A program made the translations under genes and the position numbers. A stretch of DNA of 64,000 bases, taken from contig DAOQAG010000002.1 of NCBI GenBank assembly GCA_035353815.1, positions 62,001 to 126,000 of the forward strand, given 5' to 3'. This DNA comes from JAKPUX01 sp035353815. GTDB taxonomy: Bacteria > Zhuqueibacterota > Zhuqueibacteria > Residuimicrobiales > Residuimicrobiaceae. The number at the start of each line of letters is the position of its first letter. Within the stretch, counting starts at the first letter, position 1. Positions 25,008-32,615 of the stretch are shown piece by piece. The notes under the pieces were generated by a model. The model was given only the letters and a program-made list of their open reading frames with translations. It was not told the DNA's origin and searched no databases.

Positions 25008-28000
25008 TCAATTGGTCACGGCAATTTTGATGATTTCGAAGCGGGATTCGCCGCCGCTCTCCGCCGTCACCCTGGCGAGGTAGACGCCGCTCTGCACGCG
25101 CGCGACATTCCAGACCAATTCATGATCACCGCTGAGCAGCCCGGTTTGCTCCAGTTCCGCGACAAGGTTGCCGGCGAGATCAAAGATCCGCACGCGCACC
25201 GCATCGGCCGGGCGGGTCAGGGTGAAGCGGATGGTGCTTTGTCCCGCTGCGGCGGGATTGGGATAGCAGAAGACTTTTTTGGCCGGCATCAGGTCGGACT
25301 CCGGAGCGGCGGCTTGCGAAGTTCCGGGGAGGCTGAAGGCGCGAAGGGCGCCGCCGGTCTCTCCCCAGCAGCTGTAGGCGTCGGCCGCGAGACCGAGATT
25401 AAAGAGGCTGAGACTGCCGTCGTTCCCGGCCGCTGCCAGCTCGAGCGAACCGTCGCCGTCGAGATCCTCCAGCACCAGGGCGGCCGCGGAGGTTACGCCG
25501 GCCTTGAGCGGGAATCCTGCCTGGATCTCGCCGCGCTGGTTAAATGCATGGACGAGTCCGTCGCTGCCCGCGCAGGCCAGCCAGGCGGCACTGTTGTCGC
25601 GCCGGCGGGCGAAGACCAGGCTGCCGGGACGTGCTGCGGTATCGATCGTTTCCGCGGGGACCGGAAAGTTGAGGGTCAGCGCGCCGCTGTACTCCAGAAC
25701 GGCAACACCTTCACGTGCCGCGCACAGGATCTCCGGGAGGCCGTCGAGATCGATATCGCCGAGCGCCGGGGCCGTGATGCCGCTCAGGGCGAGCGGCGGC
25801 TGATAGCGGCCCAGGGCATCGCCCGCGGCGGAAAAGCGGGCGCAGGTGCCGTCGCGGCCGACCAGGGCGATTTCATAGCCGGGGACGCCGTCGAAATCGG
25901 CGATCAATGGCTGGGAGGAATCCAGGTTGCTGCGGAGTTGCCACACCAGCGTCAAGGGATCCAGACGCAGGGCGGTGATCAGACCGTCCGCGCTGGCGGC
26001 GACGATCAGGCCATCCGGGGAAACGGCCAGGCCCGAAATGGCGGAACCGCTGCCTTCAAGATATTCGCTCCTCTTCAGCAGTCCGCTGCCGCTATCGTAG
26101 CGGACGGCTGAAATCCGCCCGCTGTGGTCGCCGAACAGCAAGCCGGGATGCGGTGCGCCGGTTCGCGCGAAACACAGGCCCAGAGAATCGCCGACGGAGA
26201 AAATGCCGCGCAGGTCGAGCAATCCGGGCGCGGCGGGTTTTTCTGCGAGATTATAGGCATAAAGGTCGCCGCTGGCTGCGAGATAGTAGAGCTCGTCGCT
26301 GCCGTTTTCATCCAGGTCCGCGAAGATCGGCGCGGCGGCGGGGGCGGCCAGCGGCCAGGCAACGACGGCGGCGCCGTCGCTGAAAAACGTACTGCCATCG
26401 CTGCGCCAGAGATAGAGTTCGCCGCTGCGGGTGGCGGCAGCGATCAGCCCATCCGCCGGGGAGGCGCCGGAACGCACGGCCAGGGTGGCCGGGTCGAGAT
26501 TTTTACCCGCGGCCTCGAGGCGCGGGAATCCGGGCCGGATCAAACCCGAGGAGATATCGAGGGTCATGACCGTATCGGCGGCGGAAAAATGGTCGAAGCG
26601 GATTTGGGTGACCGCGCCGTTATAGCCATTGCTGTTGGGAATCGAGGTGGCCGAAAAAGCGACCGCATCGGCGTGGTTCACGTACAGGTGCGACTCATTG
26701 CCAGCCCACCATGGATCCCACCAGTCGCCGTTTTCGGTGCCATATCCGGCATCGAGCATACTGTAGACGTAGCCAATATCCTGGGCGCCGTCGCATTCGA
26801 CCAGATCGACGCCGCGGTGGTTGATATCGCCATTAATGGTGTTGGCCGCAAGATTCTCCTGGATCACCTTCTCGTCAATATGCCAGATGAGCAGTCCGGC
26901 TCCGGGGAGGCCAAAATCGTACTCGTCGACCCGCGTCAGCACGCCCAGGCCGGCGGCGGCGACCACGCGGCCGGTGGAATCGAATTCAGCCTTTTTGCCG
27001 CTTTCGTCCCGGCCGATGGCGATTTTGTCATGATTGAGATCGCGCTGGCGGTTTTCGATGAGAAAATATTCGCTCGCGGTCACCGGCACCTTGAGGATGT
27101 GCGGGGCCGTGCGGGTGCGCGATGTGCCGATGCGGACGCCGGCGCCGTTCTGCACGACGACCGGCGTCTCCCAGCCCATGTAGATCTTTTCCCAGGCGGA
27201 GGGCTCGGCGGGGATGTAGCCCTGAAAATTGTAGGAGCCCTGATCCATCAGCCCCCATGAGCCGATGCCGGCGCGGCCGCTCCGGGTGTCGAAAAGGCTG
27301 GGCATGCCGATCTGGCTGCCGAAGAGCAGGGTCATCGTCCCGAGCAGGCCGAGATCATAGGATTCCTGATTCTGCGTCTCGGGCAGAATGATACCGTCCC
27401 GGAAAAAGACCCCACCCGGGCATTCAATGCCCTTGAAGGTTGCGGGATCCTGGCCGAGCCCCCCGGCGAGCGCGGCGGCATCCATGTAGACCGACTGGAT
27501 ATCATAGGGGGAGGAATCAAAATCGAAGGCGAAATCCTGGCCAACACCGGGATGAAAGACCATCACAGCGTTATAGCGGCTGAAATCAATGGCGCTGCCG
27601 GCCGCTGCCTGCTGCAGGGCATCGCGCAGCAGTTCGGCCCAGCGCTGCTGCTCGAGCTTGTCGTCCTCCTGGCCGCTGTACCAGACCATATCGTGCGCGA
27701 GCTGGTAGGCCTCGGTTTCGCCCTCGGGATAGACCTCCGCGGTCACCTGCACCCGGCCGCCGGAAACCCGGTCAAAGTAATTGGCCAGGCCGAGCAGCTG
27801 GTGCTGGAAATAGGTGCGGTCATGCGGCGGGCGGTCCAGGGCATGCGTGGTGGCGGTGCCATAATCGAAACGGCCGGTTCCGGTAGTGGTGGCCAGTGCA
27901 TCGGCGACGAACTCGACCCGCAGGGCGAGGATGTGGAAAGTGGAATTCGCCTCGAGCCGCGGCGCGGCAGCGCCGGCGAGGATGCGGGCGCCTGGCGTGA

Positions 28001-28088
28001 CGGCGGCGAGGAGGCGCACCGGAGCCGCCGCGAACAAAGCCCCGGCAAGTAGAAGAGCAGGTAATTTGGCGAGAGAGCGTCGTTGCAT
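25008..28088 (-). CDS. M6-fold secreted protein lacking the zinc site, with T9SS sorting domain
   Basis: I chose the ATG at 28088 because it gives a signal peptide (MQRRSLAKLPALLLAGALF); an upstream frame reaches 28160 inside a hairpin. The 1026-residue protein has an M6 (immune-inhibitor-A-like) metalloprotease domain at about residues 40-450. At the active-site helix it reads LLFGSQIGMPSLFD (residues 254-267) where the family has HEFGHxLGxPDLYD, so both His, the Glu and the Asp ligand are replaced. The later motif GIGSWGLMDQGSYN is intact. Residues about 500-930 contain FG-GAP/VCBS-like repeats (FADLDENGSDELYY, LEDLDGDGSLELAA). The last 85 residues are a T9SS sorting domain (FCYPNPAAAGQST, SGVYLARVTAESG). 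It is likely a binding or scaffold protein on the surface. Confidence 0.85.
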   Translation of the reverse strand: MQRRSLAKLPALLLAGALFAAAPVRLLAAVTPGARILAGAAAPRLEANSTFHILALRVEFVADALATTTGTGRFDYGTATTHALDRPPHDRTYFQHQLLGLANYFDRVSGGRVQVTAEVYPEGETEAYQLAHDMVWYSGQEDDKLEQQRWAELLRDALQQAAAGSAIDFSRYNAVMVFHPGVGQDFAFDFDSSPYDIQSVYMDAAALAGGLGQDPATFKGIECPGGVFFRDGIILPETQNQESYDLGLLGTMTLLFGSQIGMPSLFDTRSGRAGIGSWGLMDQGSYNFQGYIPAEPSAWEKIYMGWETPVVVQNGAGVRIGTSRTRTAPHILKVPVTASEYFLIENRQRDLNHDKIAIGRDESGKKAEFDSTGRVVAAAGLGVLTRVDEYDFGLPGAGLLIWHIDEKVIQENLAANTINGDINHRGVDLVECDGAQDIGYVYSMLDAGYGTENGDWWDPWWAGNESHLYVNHADAVAFSATSIPNSNGYNGAVTQIRFDHFSAADTVMTLDISSGLIRPGFPRLEAAGKNLDPATLAVRSGASPADGLIAAATRSGELYLWRSDGSTFFSDGAAVVAWPLAAPAAAPIFADLDENGSDELYYLAASGDLYAYNLAEKPAAPGLLDLRGIFSVGDSLGLCFARTGAPHPGLLFGDHSGRISAVRYDSGSGLLKRSEYLEGSGSAISGLAVSPDGLIVAASADGLITALRLDPLTLVWQLRSNLDSSQPLIADFDGVPGYEIALVGRDGTCARFSAAGDALGRYQPPLALSGITAPALGDIDLDGLPEILCAAREGVAVLEYSGALTLNFPVPAETIDTAARPGSLVFARRRDNSAAWLACAGSDGLVHAFNQRGEIQAGFPLKAGVTSAAALVLEDLDGDGSLELAAAGNDGSLSLFNLGLAADAYSCWGETGGALRAFSLPGTSQAAAPESDLMPAKKVFCYPNPAAAGQSTIRFTLTRPADAVRVRIFDLAGNLVAELEQTGLLSGDHELVWNVARVQSGVYLARVTAESGGESRFEIIKIAVTN

Positions 28089-28138
28089 GATCCGACCCGG
28101 AAAATGAGATACCAAAGCACCACGCGGGGGACAATACG

Positions 28139-28174
28139 CGAAGGGCAAAAGCCTGCACAAGCTTTTGCCCTTCG
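28139..28174. terminator. Perfect 14-bp inverted repeat between porV and the M6-like gene
   Basis: Arms 28139-28152 and 28161-28174 are perfectly complementary (CGAAGGGCAAAAGC) around eight bases. It lies 20 bp after the porV stop on the minus strand. It lacks a T tract beyond the stem, so it may attenuate rather than end transcription and lower M6-like expression relative to PorV. It could also protect the porV mRNA 3' end. Confidence 0.6.
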
Positions 28175-28194
28175 TCAGAATGATAAAGGAAAGA

Positions 28195-29274
28195 CTAAAA
28201 ACCGATGCTCAGCGAAAAGCGCATGGTATTGGCCAGGGGGTGTCCCTCATCCGCAGAGACATAGCTGAAATCAAAGCGGTAGAGGTTGTAGGCGATGCCA
28301 GCGCCAAGGCTGAAATAGTCGACCTTGCCGTCCTGGTCCCAGTAATAGCCGGCGCGCAGGGCAAAGAGGTCATTGTACCAGTATTCGGCGCCGCCGCTGA
28401 CGATCCCCTTGAAGACATTTTCATACTGAACGTTGGTGGTGTCGTTGGTGGCACCCAAGCGTTTCTTTTCCACCCAGGGGGAGGTGAAGATGGCCTTGTA
28501 GAAGGGATCCGAGGTGCCATCGGCGTAGCGTTTCACCATCGTCTTGTTGAGATCGGCGACGAAGGTCAGCTTGTTGTATTTGTTATTGATGGCATGGGCT
28601 GCAAACCCGACGCGGAGGTTGGTGGGCAAGGGATCAGCCTGGGAGGCATCGATATAGGTGATCTTGGGTCCCATATTGGAAAGGTTGAGGCCGGCGCTGA
28701 AGCGGCTGGAGATTTTATAGAGGGTGGCGATGTCGAAACCGAAAGCGCTGGCGCGGCCGTCGCCCTGCTCCGAACCGGCACCGAAGGGCGAGAGGTTGGA
28801 CTGGATGAAGCGTGCGCCGAGACCGACCGCCCACTTTTCACTCAGCTGAGTGCCGTAGGTCAGAGAGATGGCATATTCGTTGCTGGAAAACTCGCCGATC
28901 GGATCCGGGCCCGACTCGTCGGTGCGGGACTGGGTGCCGAGGTTGAGGTAGGTGACGTTGATGCCGACAGTGCCGATGTTTTCGAAGTGCATGCGGTAGG
29001 CGCCAAACTCGTAAAAGAGATCGGTGCCCAGCTGCGGCAGCCAGTTGGTATGCATCAAGGTCAGTTCGCGCCCTTTCTGGAATCCAAGGCCGGCCGGATT
29101 GTAGTAAACGGCGGTGGCATCATCCGCCAGGCCGACAAAGGCTTCGCCCATACCTGCAGCCCGCGCGCCCGGCGAGATCTGCAGAAAGAGTACGGCGGAT
29201 TCGCTGACGGCAAAGGCCGAGGCGAAAGAGCCGAGAATGACGGCCGCGATCAGACATTTGAACAGGTTTTTCAT
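28195..29274 (-). CDS. porV: PorV/PorQ-family outer-membrane protein (candidate T9SS PorV)
   Basis: The 359-residue product has a signal peptide ending SAFAVS. The mature start SAVLFLQISPGARAAGMGEA then DATAVYYNPAGLGF is the canonical PorV signature, closer to the T9SS shuttle protein than the other two barrels in the window. The rest is beta-barrel, ending MRFSLSIGF with a terminal Phe as in outer-membrane proteins. GGGAGGATGTC precedes the ATG. The next gene downstream encodes a sorting-domain cargo. In known T9SS, PorV carries cargo from the translocon to the sortase PorU. An operon-specific PorV paralogue is the alternative, so the symbol is tentative. A long structured spacer lies upstream. 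Confidence 0.82.
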   Translation of the reverse strand: MKNLFKCLIAAVILGSFASAFAVSESAVLFLQISPGARAAGMGEAFVGLADDATAVYYNPAGLGFQKGRELTLMHTNWLPQLGTDLFYEFGAYRMHFENIGTVGINVTYLNLGTQSRTDESGPDPIGEFSSNEYAISLTYGTQLSEKWAVGLGARFIQSNLSPFGAGSEQGDGRASAFGFDIATLYKISSRFSAGLNLSNMGPKITYIDASQADPLPTNLRVGFAAHAINNKYNKLTFVADLNKTMVKRYADGTSDPFYKAIFTSPWVEKKRLGATNDTTNVQYENVFKGIVSGGAEYWYNDLFALRAGYYWDQDGKVDYFSLGAGIAYNLYRFDFSYVSADEGHPLANTMRFSLSIGF

Positions 29275-29317
29275 GACATCCTCCCGGTGAACACACGATC
29301 AGGTTTTGATTATTCGC

Positions 29318-29375
29318 AAAAAAAATCCGAATGCCGGTCTGACAAGTTGCTGCTTCTCGCCGAACGACATTCGGA
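29318..29375 (-). terminator. Terminator- or attenuator-like hairpin in the porV leader
   Basis: Read on the minus strand, TCCGAATG (29375-29368) pairs perfectly with CATTCGGA (29333-29326) across 34 bases. It is followed at once by a run of eight T. It ends only about 44 bases before the porV start, too close for a full promoter downstream, so porV transcripts probably have to read through it. Confidence 0.58.
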
Positions 29376-29387
29376 AAATGGGGCAAG

Positions 29388-29475
29388 AAGCCTATACGTT
29401 TTCGTTAAAGCGACACCAGTAGCCGAGCGTTTTGAACTGGATGGTTAGAAATCTTTAACGAGCGGGTATAGGCTT
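29388..29475 (-). ncRNA. Candidate structured leader element: long imperfect hairpin
   Basis: Arms 29388-29410 and 29453-29475 pair as 10 bp (AAGCCTATAC), a symmetric five-base internal loop, then 8 bp (CGTTAAAG). The 42-base apical region contains a further CCAGT/ACTGG pairing. Together with the T-tract hairpin just downstream on the minus strand this looks like a sensor domain plus expression platform, or a small RNA with its terminator. It matches no riboswitch class I can recognise by eye. Confidence 0.42.
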
Positions 29476-29742
29476 TCTCCTGTACGGTCTGATTCACTTC
29501 TGTACTAAAAAGTAACAATGAATATAGACATTTGCAAGCATTTTTTTGCGTGCACGGCATGATATACAATAATCATACCAGAAAGCCCCGGCGGTTGGGG
29601 AGAACGGGCGTCAAGCCTCAACTTGTTGCTTTAATTAAAGTTGCCAACTTTTGCCATGCCCTGTTCCGCTGACCATGGCCGGGAAAGTGTCTCAATTTTG
29701 GCACAGCCGCGCAATTTTCGTCCAGCTGCGCACAGCGCGCCA
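29476..29742. promoter_or_regulatory. Dyad-rich spacer between gcvH and the porV leader
   Basis: No credible open frame is present. The spacer carries several dyads in otherwise AT-rich sequence: CTTTAATTAAAG (29629-29640, perfect), overlapped by AAAGTTGCCAACTTT (29637-29651). There is also GGCATGAT/ATCATACC (29556-29579, one mismatch) and a GCAAGCA/TTGCGTGC pair near 29533-29553. These look like protein-binding sites or RNA stems. A promoter for the porV operon is expected here, but I could not single out one convincing pair of boxes. Confidence 0.45.
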
Positions 29743-30120
29743 TCAGCCGATCATTGCCTTGTAGGCATCGGCCTTCATCAGCACCGCCTGCTCGCCCGGT
29801 TTGGACATCCTGACCTTCACCATCCACCCCGTGCCATAGGGATCCTTGTTCACCGTCTCCGGCGTATCGGCCAGCAGGGCGTTGATTTCCGTCACCGTGC
29901 CGGAAACCGGCGCGAAGAGGTCGGAGACGGCCTTGACCGCCTCAATGGTGCCGAAGGAATCGTTCTGCGTGAGCACAGCGCCTACTTGCGGGAGTTCGAC
30001 AAAGACGACATCGCCGAGTTCGCCCTGGGCATAATCCGTAATGCCGACCACCGCGATCTCGCCCTCGACGCGAATCCACTCATGCTCCTTGGTATACAAG
30101 AGATCTTCAGGGGCTGTCAT
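29743..30120 (-). CDS. gcvH: Glycine cleavage system H protein
   Basis: The 125-residue product has the usual length of about 125-130. It opens LLYTKEHEWIRVEG, contains GITDYAQGELGDVVFVELP, and carries the lipoyl attachment Lys63 in IEAVKAVSDL. The C-terminal GWMVKVRMSKPGE strand is conserved. GcvH shuttles the aminomethyl intermediate between the P, T and L proteins and also serves in lipoate assembly. Here it overlaps accC by four bases (ATGA), at the end of the efp-accB-accC run, with no gcvT or gcvP nearby. That position suggests a link to fatty-acid or lipoyl synthesis or simple co-expression; the family function itself is not in doubt. Confidence 0.93.
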   Translation of the reverse strand: MTAPEDLLYTKEHEWIRVEGEIAVVGITDYAQGELGDVVFVELPQVGAVLTQNDSFGTIEAVKAVSDLFAPVSGTVTEINALLADTPETVNKDPYGTGWMVKVRMSKPGEQAVLMKADAYKAMIG

Positions 30121-31478
30121 GATACACCTCCATTGTTGGTCAGGATATACTGTTCGATATATTTGGTGTTGATGTTGCCCGATCGAAAGTTCGGTTCGCT
30201 GAGAATCTGCTTGTGAAGCGGGATAGTGGTGGCAATCCCCTCGACGATGAATTCGTCAAGGGCGCGCTGCATGCGGATGATGGCTTCTTCCCGCGTCGGT
30301 GCGTGCACGATCAGCTTGGCGATCAGCGAATCGTAATTGGGCGGGATGACATAGTGGGCATAGGAGTGGGTATCGACGCGCACACCCGGGCCGCCCGGCA
30401 CATGCAGGGTTGTGATGAGTCCCGGCGAAGGCCGGAAGCCGTGTGCGGGATCCTCGGCATTGATGCGGCATTCCATGGCGTGGCCGCGCATTTTCCAGAA
30501 GCGCAGGTCAGCACGCAAGCGTGCGCCGGCTGCCAGGCGAATCTGCTCCTTGATCAGGTCCAGACCGAAGACCATCTCGGTCACCGGATGTTCGACCTGG
30601 ATGCGGGTATTCATTTCCATGAAATAAAAATGACCTTTGGGATCGAGGAGGAACTCGATGGTTCCGGCGCTGTTGTAGTGCACGCGTCGGGCTCCCTTGA
30701 CCGCGGCCGCGCTCATCTCACGGCGGAGACGTGCATTAACCGCCGGGGAGGGGGTCTCCTCGATCAGTTTCTGGTGTTTGCGCTGCACCGAGCATTCGCG
30801 CTCGCCCAGGGCCACACAATTGCCAAAGTTGTCGCCGAGAATCTGCACCTCGATGTGGCGGGGGGATTCGAAGTACTTTTCAAGATAGAGCTCATCGTTG
30901 CCAAATGCGGCCTTGGACTCCGCCTGGGCGGTGCTGTAGGCATTGGCCAGCTCATGGGCATACTGCACCACCCGCATGCCGCGCCCGCCGCCACCGGCGA
31001 CCGCCTTGATGATCACCGGATAGCCCACCCGGCCGGCGATGTCCGTGGCGGCCTTGATGCTGTGTACCACGCCATCCGAGCCGGGGATAACCGGCACGCC
31101 CGCGGCTATCATCGTCTCCTTGGCGCGGGCCTTGTCGCCCATCAGCGAGATCACCTCGGGGGTCGGGCCGATAAAGACGATGCCGCAGGAATTGCAGATG
31201 TCGGCGAAATGGGCGTTCTCCGCCAGAAATCCGTATCCGGGGTGGATCGCCTCGGCGTTGGTGATCTCGGCGGCACTGATGATATGGGGGATATTGAGGT
31301 AACTTTTATGGCTGGGGGCCGGGCCGATGCAAACGGCTTCATCCGCAAAGCGGATGTGCAGGCTGTTGGCGTCGGCTTCGCTGTAGACGGCAACCGTCGC
31401 AATGCCCAATTCCTTGCAAGCACGGATGATGCGCAGCGCTATTTCGCCGCGATTGGCTATTAGTATCTTTTTAAACAA
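30117..31478 (-). CDS. accC: Acetyl-CoA carboxylase, biotin carboxylase subunit
   Basis: The 453-residue product is full length. It starts FKKILIANRGEIALRIIRAC. It has the ATP-grasp glycine-rich loop (KAVAGGGGRGMRVV), the ECSVQRKHQKLIEE stretch and the active-site MEMNTRIQVEHPVTE. It carboxylates biotin on AccB using ATP and bicarbonate, the first half-reaction of malonyl-CoA formation. The start codon is TTG at 31478 with GGGAG five bases upstream; no ATG or GTG is better placed. It lies 39 bp after accB and overlaps gcvH. Confidence 0.96.
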   Translation of the reverse strand: MFKKILIANRGEIALRIIRACKELGIATVAVYSEADANSLHIRFADEAVCIGPAPSHKSYLNIPHIISAAEITNAEAIHPGYGFLAENAHFADICNSCGIVFIGPTPEVISLMGDKARAKETMIAAGVPVIPGSDGVVHSIKAATDIAGRVGYPVIIKAVAGGGGRGMRVVQYAHELANAYSTAQAESKAAFGNDELYLEKYFESPRHIEVQILGDNFGNCVALGERECSVQRKHQKLIEETPSPAVNARLRREMSAAAVKGARRVHYNSAGTIEFLLDPKGHFYFMEMNTRIQVEHPVTEMVFGLDLIKEQIRLAAGARLRADLRFWKMRGHAMECRINAEDPAHGFRPSPGLITTLHVPGGPGVRVDTHSYAHYVIPPNYDSLIAKLIVHAPTREEAIIRMQRALDEFIVEGIATTIPLHKQILSEPNFRSGNINTKYIEQYILTNNGGVS

Positions 31479-31517
31479 GGGTCTCCCTGCTCAAGTCCGT
31501 GTGGATCCGCCCGCCGC

Positions 31518-32000
31518 TCAGGAGGCCGGTTCGAGCAAAAACAAAGTCTGATTGTATTCCACCGGCTGGCCGTTCTGCACCAGGATCTTGACGATCTTGC
31601 CGCTGGCCTCCGCCTCGATTTCGTTCATCAGCTTCATGGCCTCGATGATGCACAGCACTTTTCCGGGAGCGATCATCTCCCCCTCGCGCACATAGGGCTC
31701 CGCATCCGGCGAGGAGGCGCGGTAAAACGTCCCCACCATCGGCGCCTTGATCTCGAGAAACGCGCCGGAATCCCGGGGCAGTTCCGGCGCCGCTCCCGCG
31801 GGTGAATGATGCGGCAGCGCGGTCACGGCTTCAGGTGCCGCGGCTGTGACGATCTCCACCCCGCCGCTGCGGCTGCCGGGTGCTGGCGTTGCCGCCTTGC
31901 TGATGCGGATCCTGCGTCCCCACCAGTAGGTGATCTCCAGCTCGCCAATCTGACTCTCTTCAACGATTCTTACCAGCTCCCTGATATCCTGGGCTCGCAT
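31518..32000 (-). CDS. accB: Biotin carboxyl carrier protein of acetyl-CoA carboxylase
   Basis: The 160-residue product starts MRAQDIRELVRIVEESQIGELEI, the conserved N-terminal helix of AccB. A Pro/Ala-rich linker (about residues 38-80) follows. The biotinyl domain has KAPMVGTFYRASSPDAEPYV and biotin-accepting Lys123 in EAMKLMNEIEAE. It carries carboxybiotin between AccC and the transferase. The gene is 10 bp downstream of efp and upstream of accC, the common efp-accB-accC order. Confidence 0.96.
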   Translation of the reverse strand: MRAQDIRELVRIVEESQIGELEITYWWGRRIRISKAATPAPGSRSGGVEIVTAAAPEAVTALPHHSPAGAAPELPRDSGAFLEIKAPMVGTFYRASSPDAEPYVREGEMIAPGKVLCIIEAMKLMNEIEAEASGKIVKILVQNGQPVEYNQTLFLLEPAS

Positions 32001-32010
32001 GGCTGCTCCC

Positions 32011-32571
32011 TCATCTCACGCGCTCGACATAGATGCCGGTGCGCGTGTCAATTTTAAGCCTCTCCCCCTCCTCGATAAAGAGGGGAACCAAAACCACGCC
32101 GCCCGTTTCCATGACGGCTTTTTTGGTCGCGCCGGAGACGGTATCCCCGCGCACACCCGGCTCGGTCGAGGCGACGGCAAGTTCGACAAAATTGGGCATC
32201 TCCACCCCGATCGGATTTTCCCGATGCAGCAGGACGATGACGCGCTCGCTCTCCTTCAAAAAGCCGACATTCGTGCCGATCATCTCTGCAGGCACGCTCA
32301 ATTGCTCATAGGTTTCGTTGTCCATCAGCACCAGGTTGTCGTCTTCCCGATAGAGGTACTGCATGGGCCGGCGCTCCAGATCCGCCTCCTCCACCTTGTC
32401 TCCGGCGCGGAAGGTCTTTTCCAGCACCCGGCCGCTGCGCAGGCTGCGCAGTTTGGTCCGCACATAGGCACCGCCCCGCCCCATCTTGAAATGCTGGAAT
32501 TCAACCACCGAGACGAGATCACCCTCCAGCTCGATCACATATCCCGTCTTGAAATCTGCTGTTGTTGCCAT
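32011..32571 (-). CDS. efp: Translation elongation factor P
   Basis: The 186-residue product has the three beta-barrel domains of EF-P. It rescues ribosomes stalled at polyproline. The tip of domain I reads KMGRGGAYVRTKL, so the residue at the modified position is Arg32 rather than Lys. Arg32-type EF-P is rhamnosylated by EarP in some proteobacteria. No EarP gene is visible here and the preceding residues differ (MG instead of PG). The C-terminus is normal (DTRTGIYVERVR). It leads the accB-accC-gcvH run. Confidence 0.95.
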   Translation of the reverse strand: MATTADFKTGYVIELEGDLVSVVEFQHFKMGRGGAYVRTKLRSLRSGRVLEKTFRAGDKVEEADLERRPMQYLYREDDNLVLMDNETYEQLSVPAEMIGTNVGFLKESERVIVLLHRENPIGVEMPNFVELAVASTEPGVRGDTVSGATKKAVMETGGVVLVPLFIEEGERLKIDTRTGIYVERVR

Positions 32572-32615
32572 AAGGTCCGATCATTCTCCTTTATACAATC
32601 CGTTATTGCAGACTT

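Noticed and set aside
24782..25030. 82-codon plus-strand frame
   Set aside because: It is antisense to the 59-residue gene, which has the strong ribosome site and the operon's direction.
30117..30120. Frameshift between accC and gcvH
   Set aside because: The short overlap is an ordinary ATGA stop/start; both proteins are full length with normal termini.
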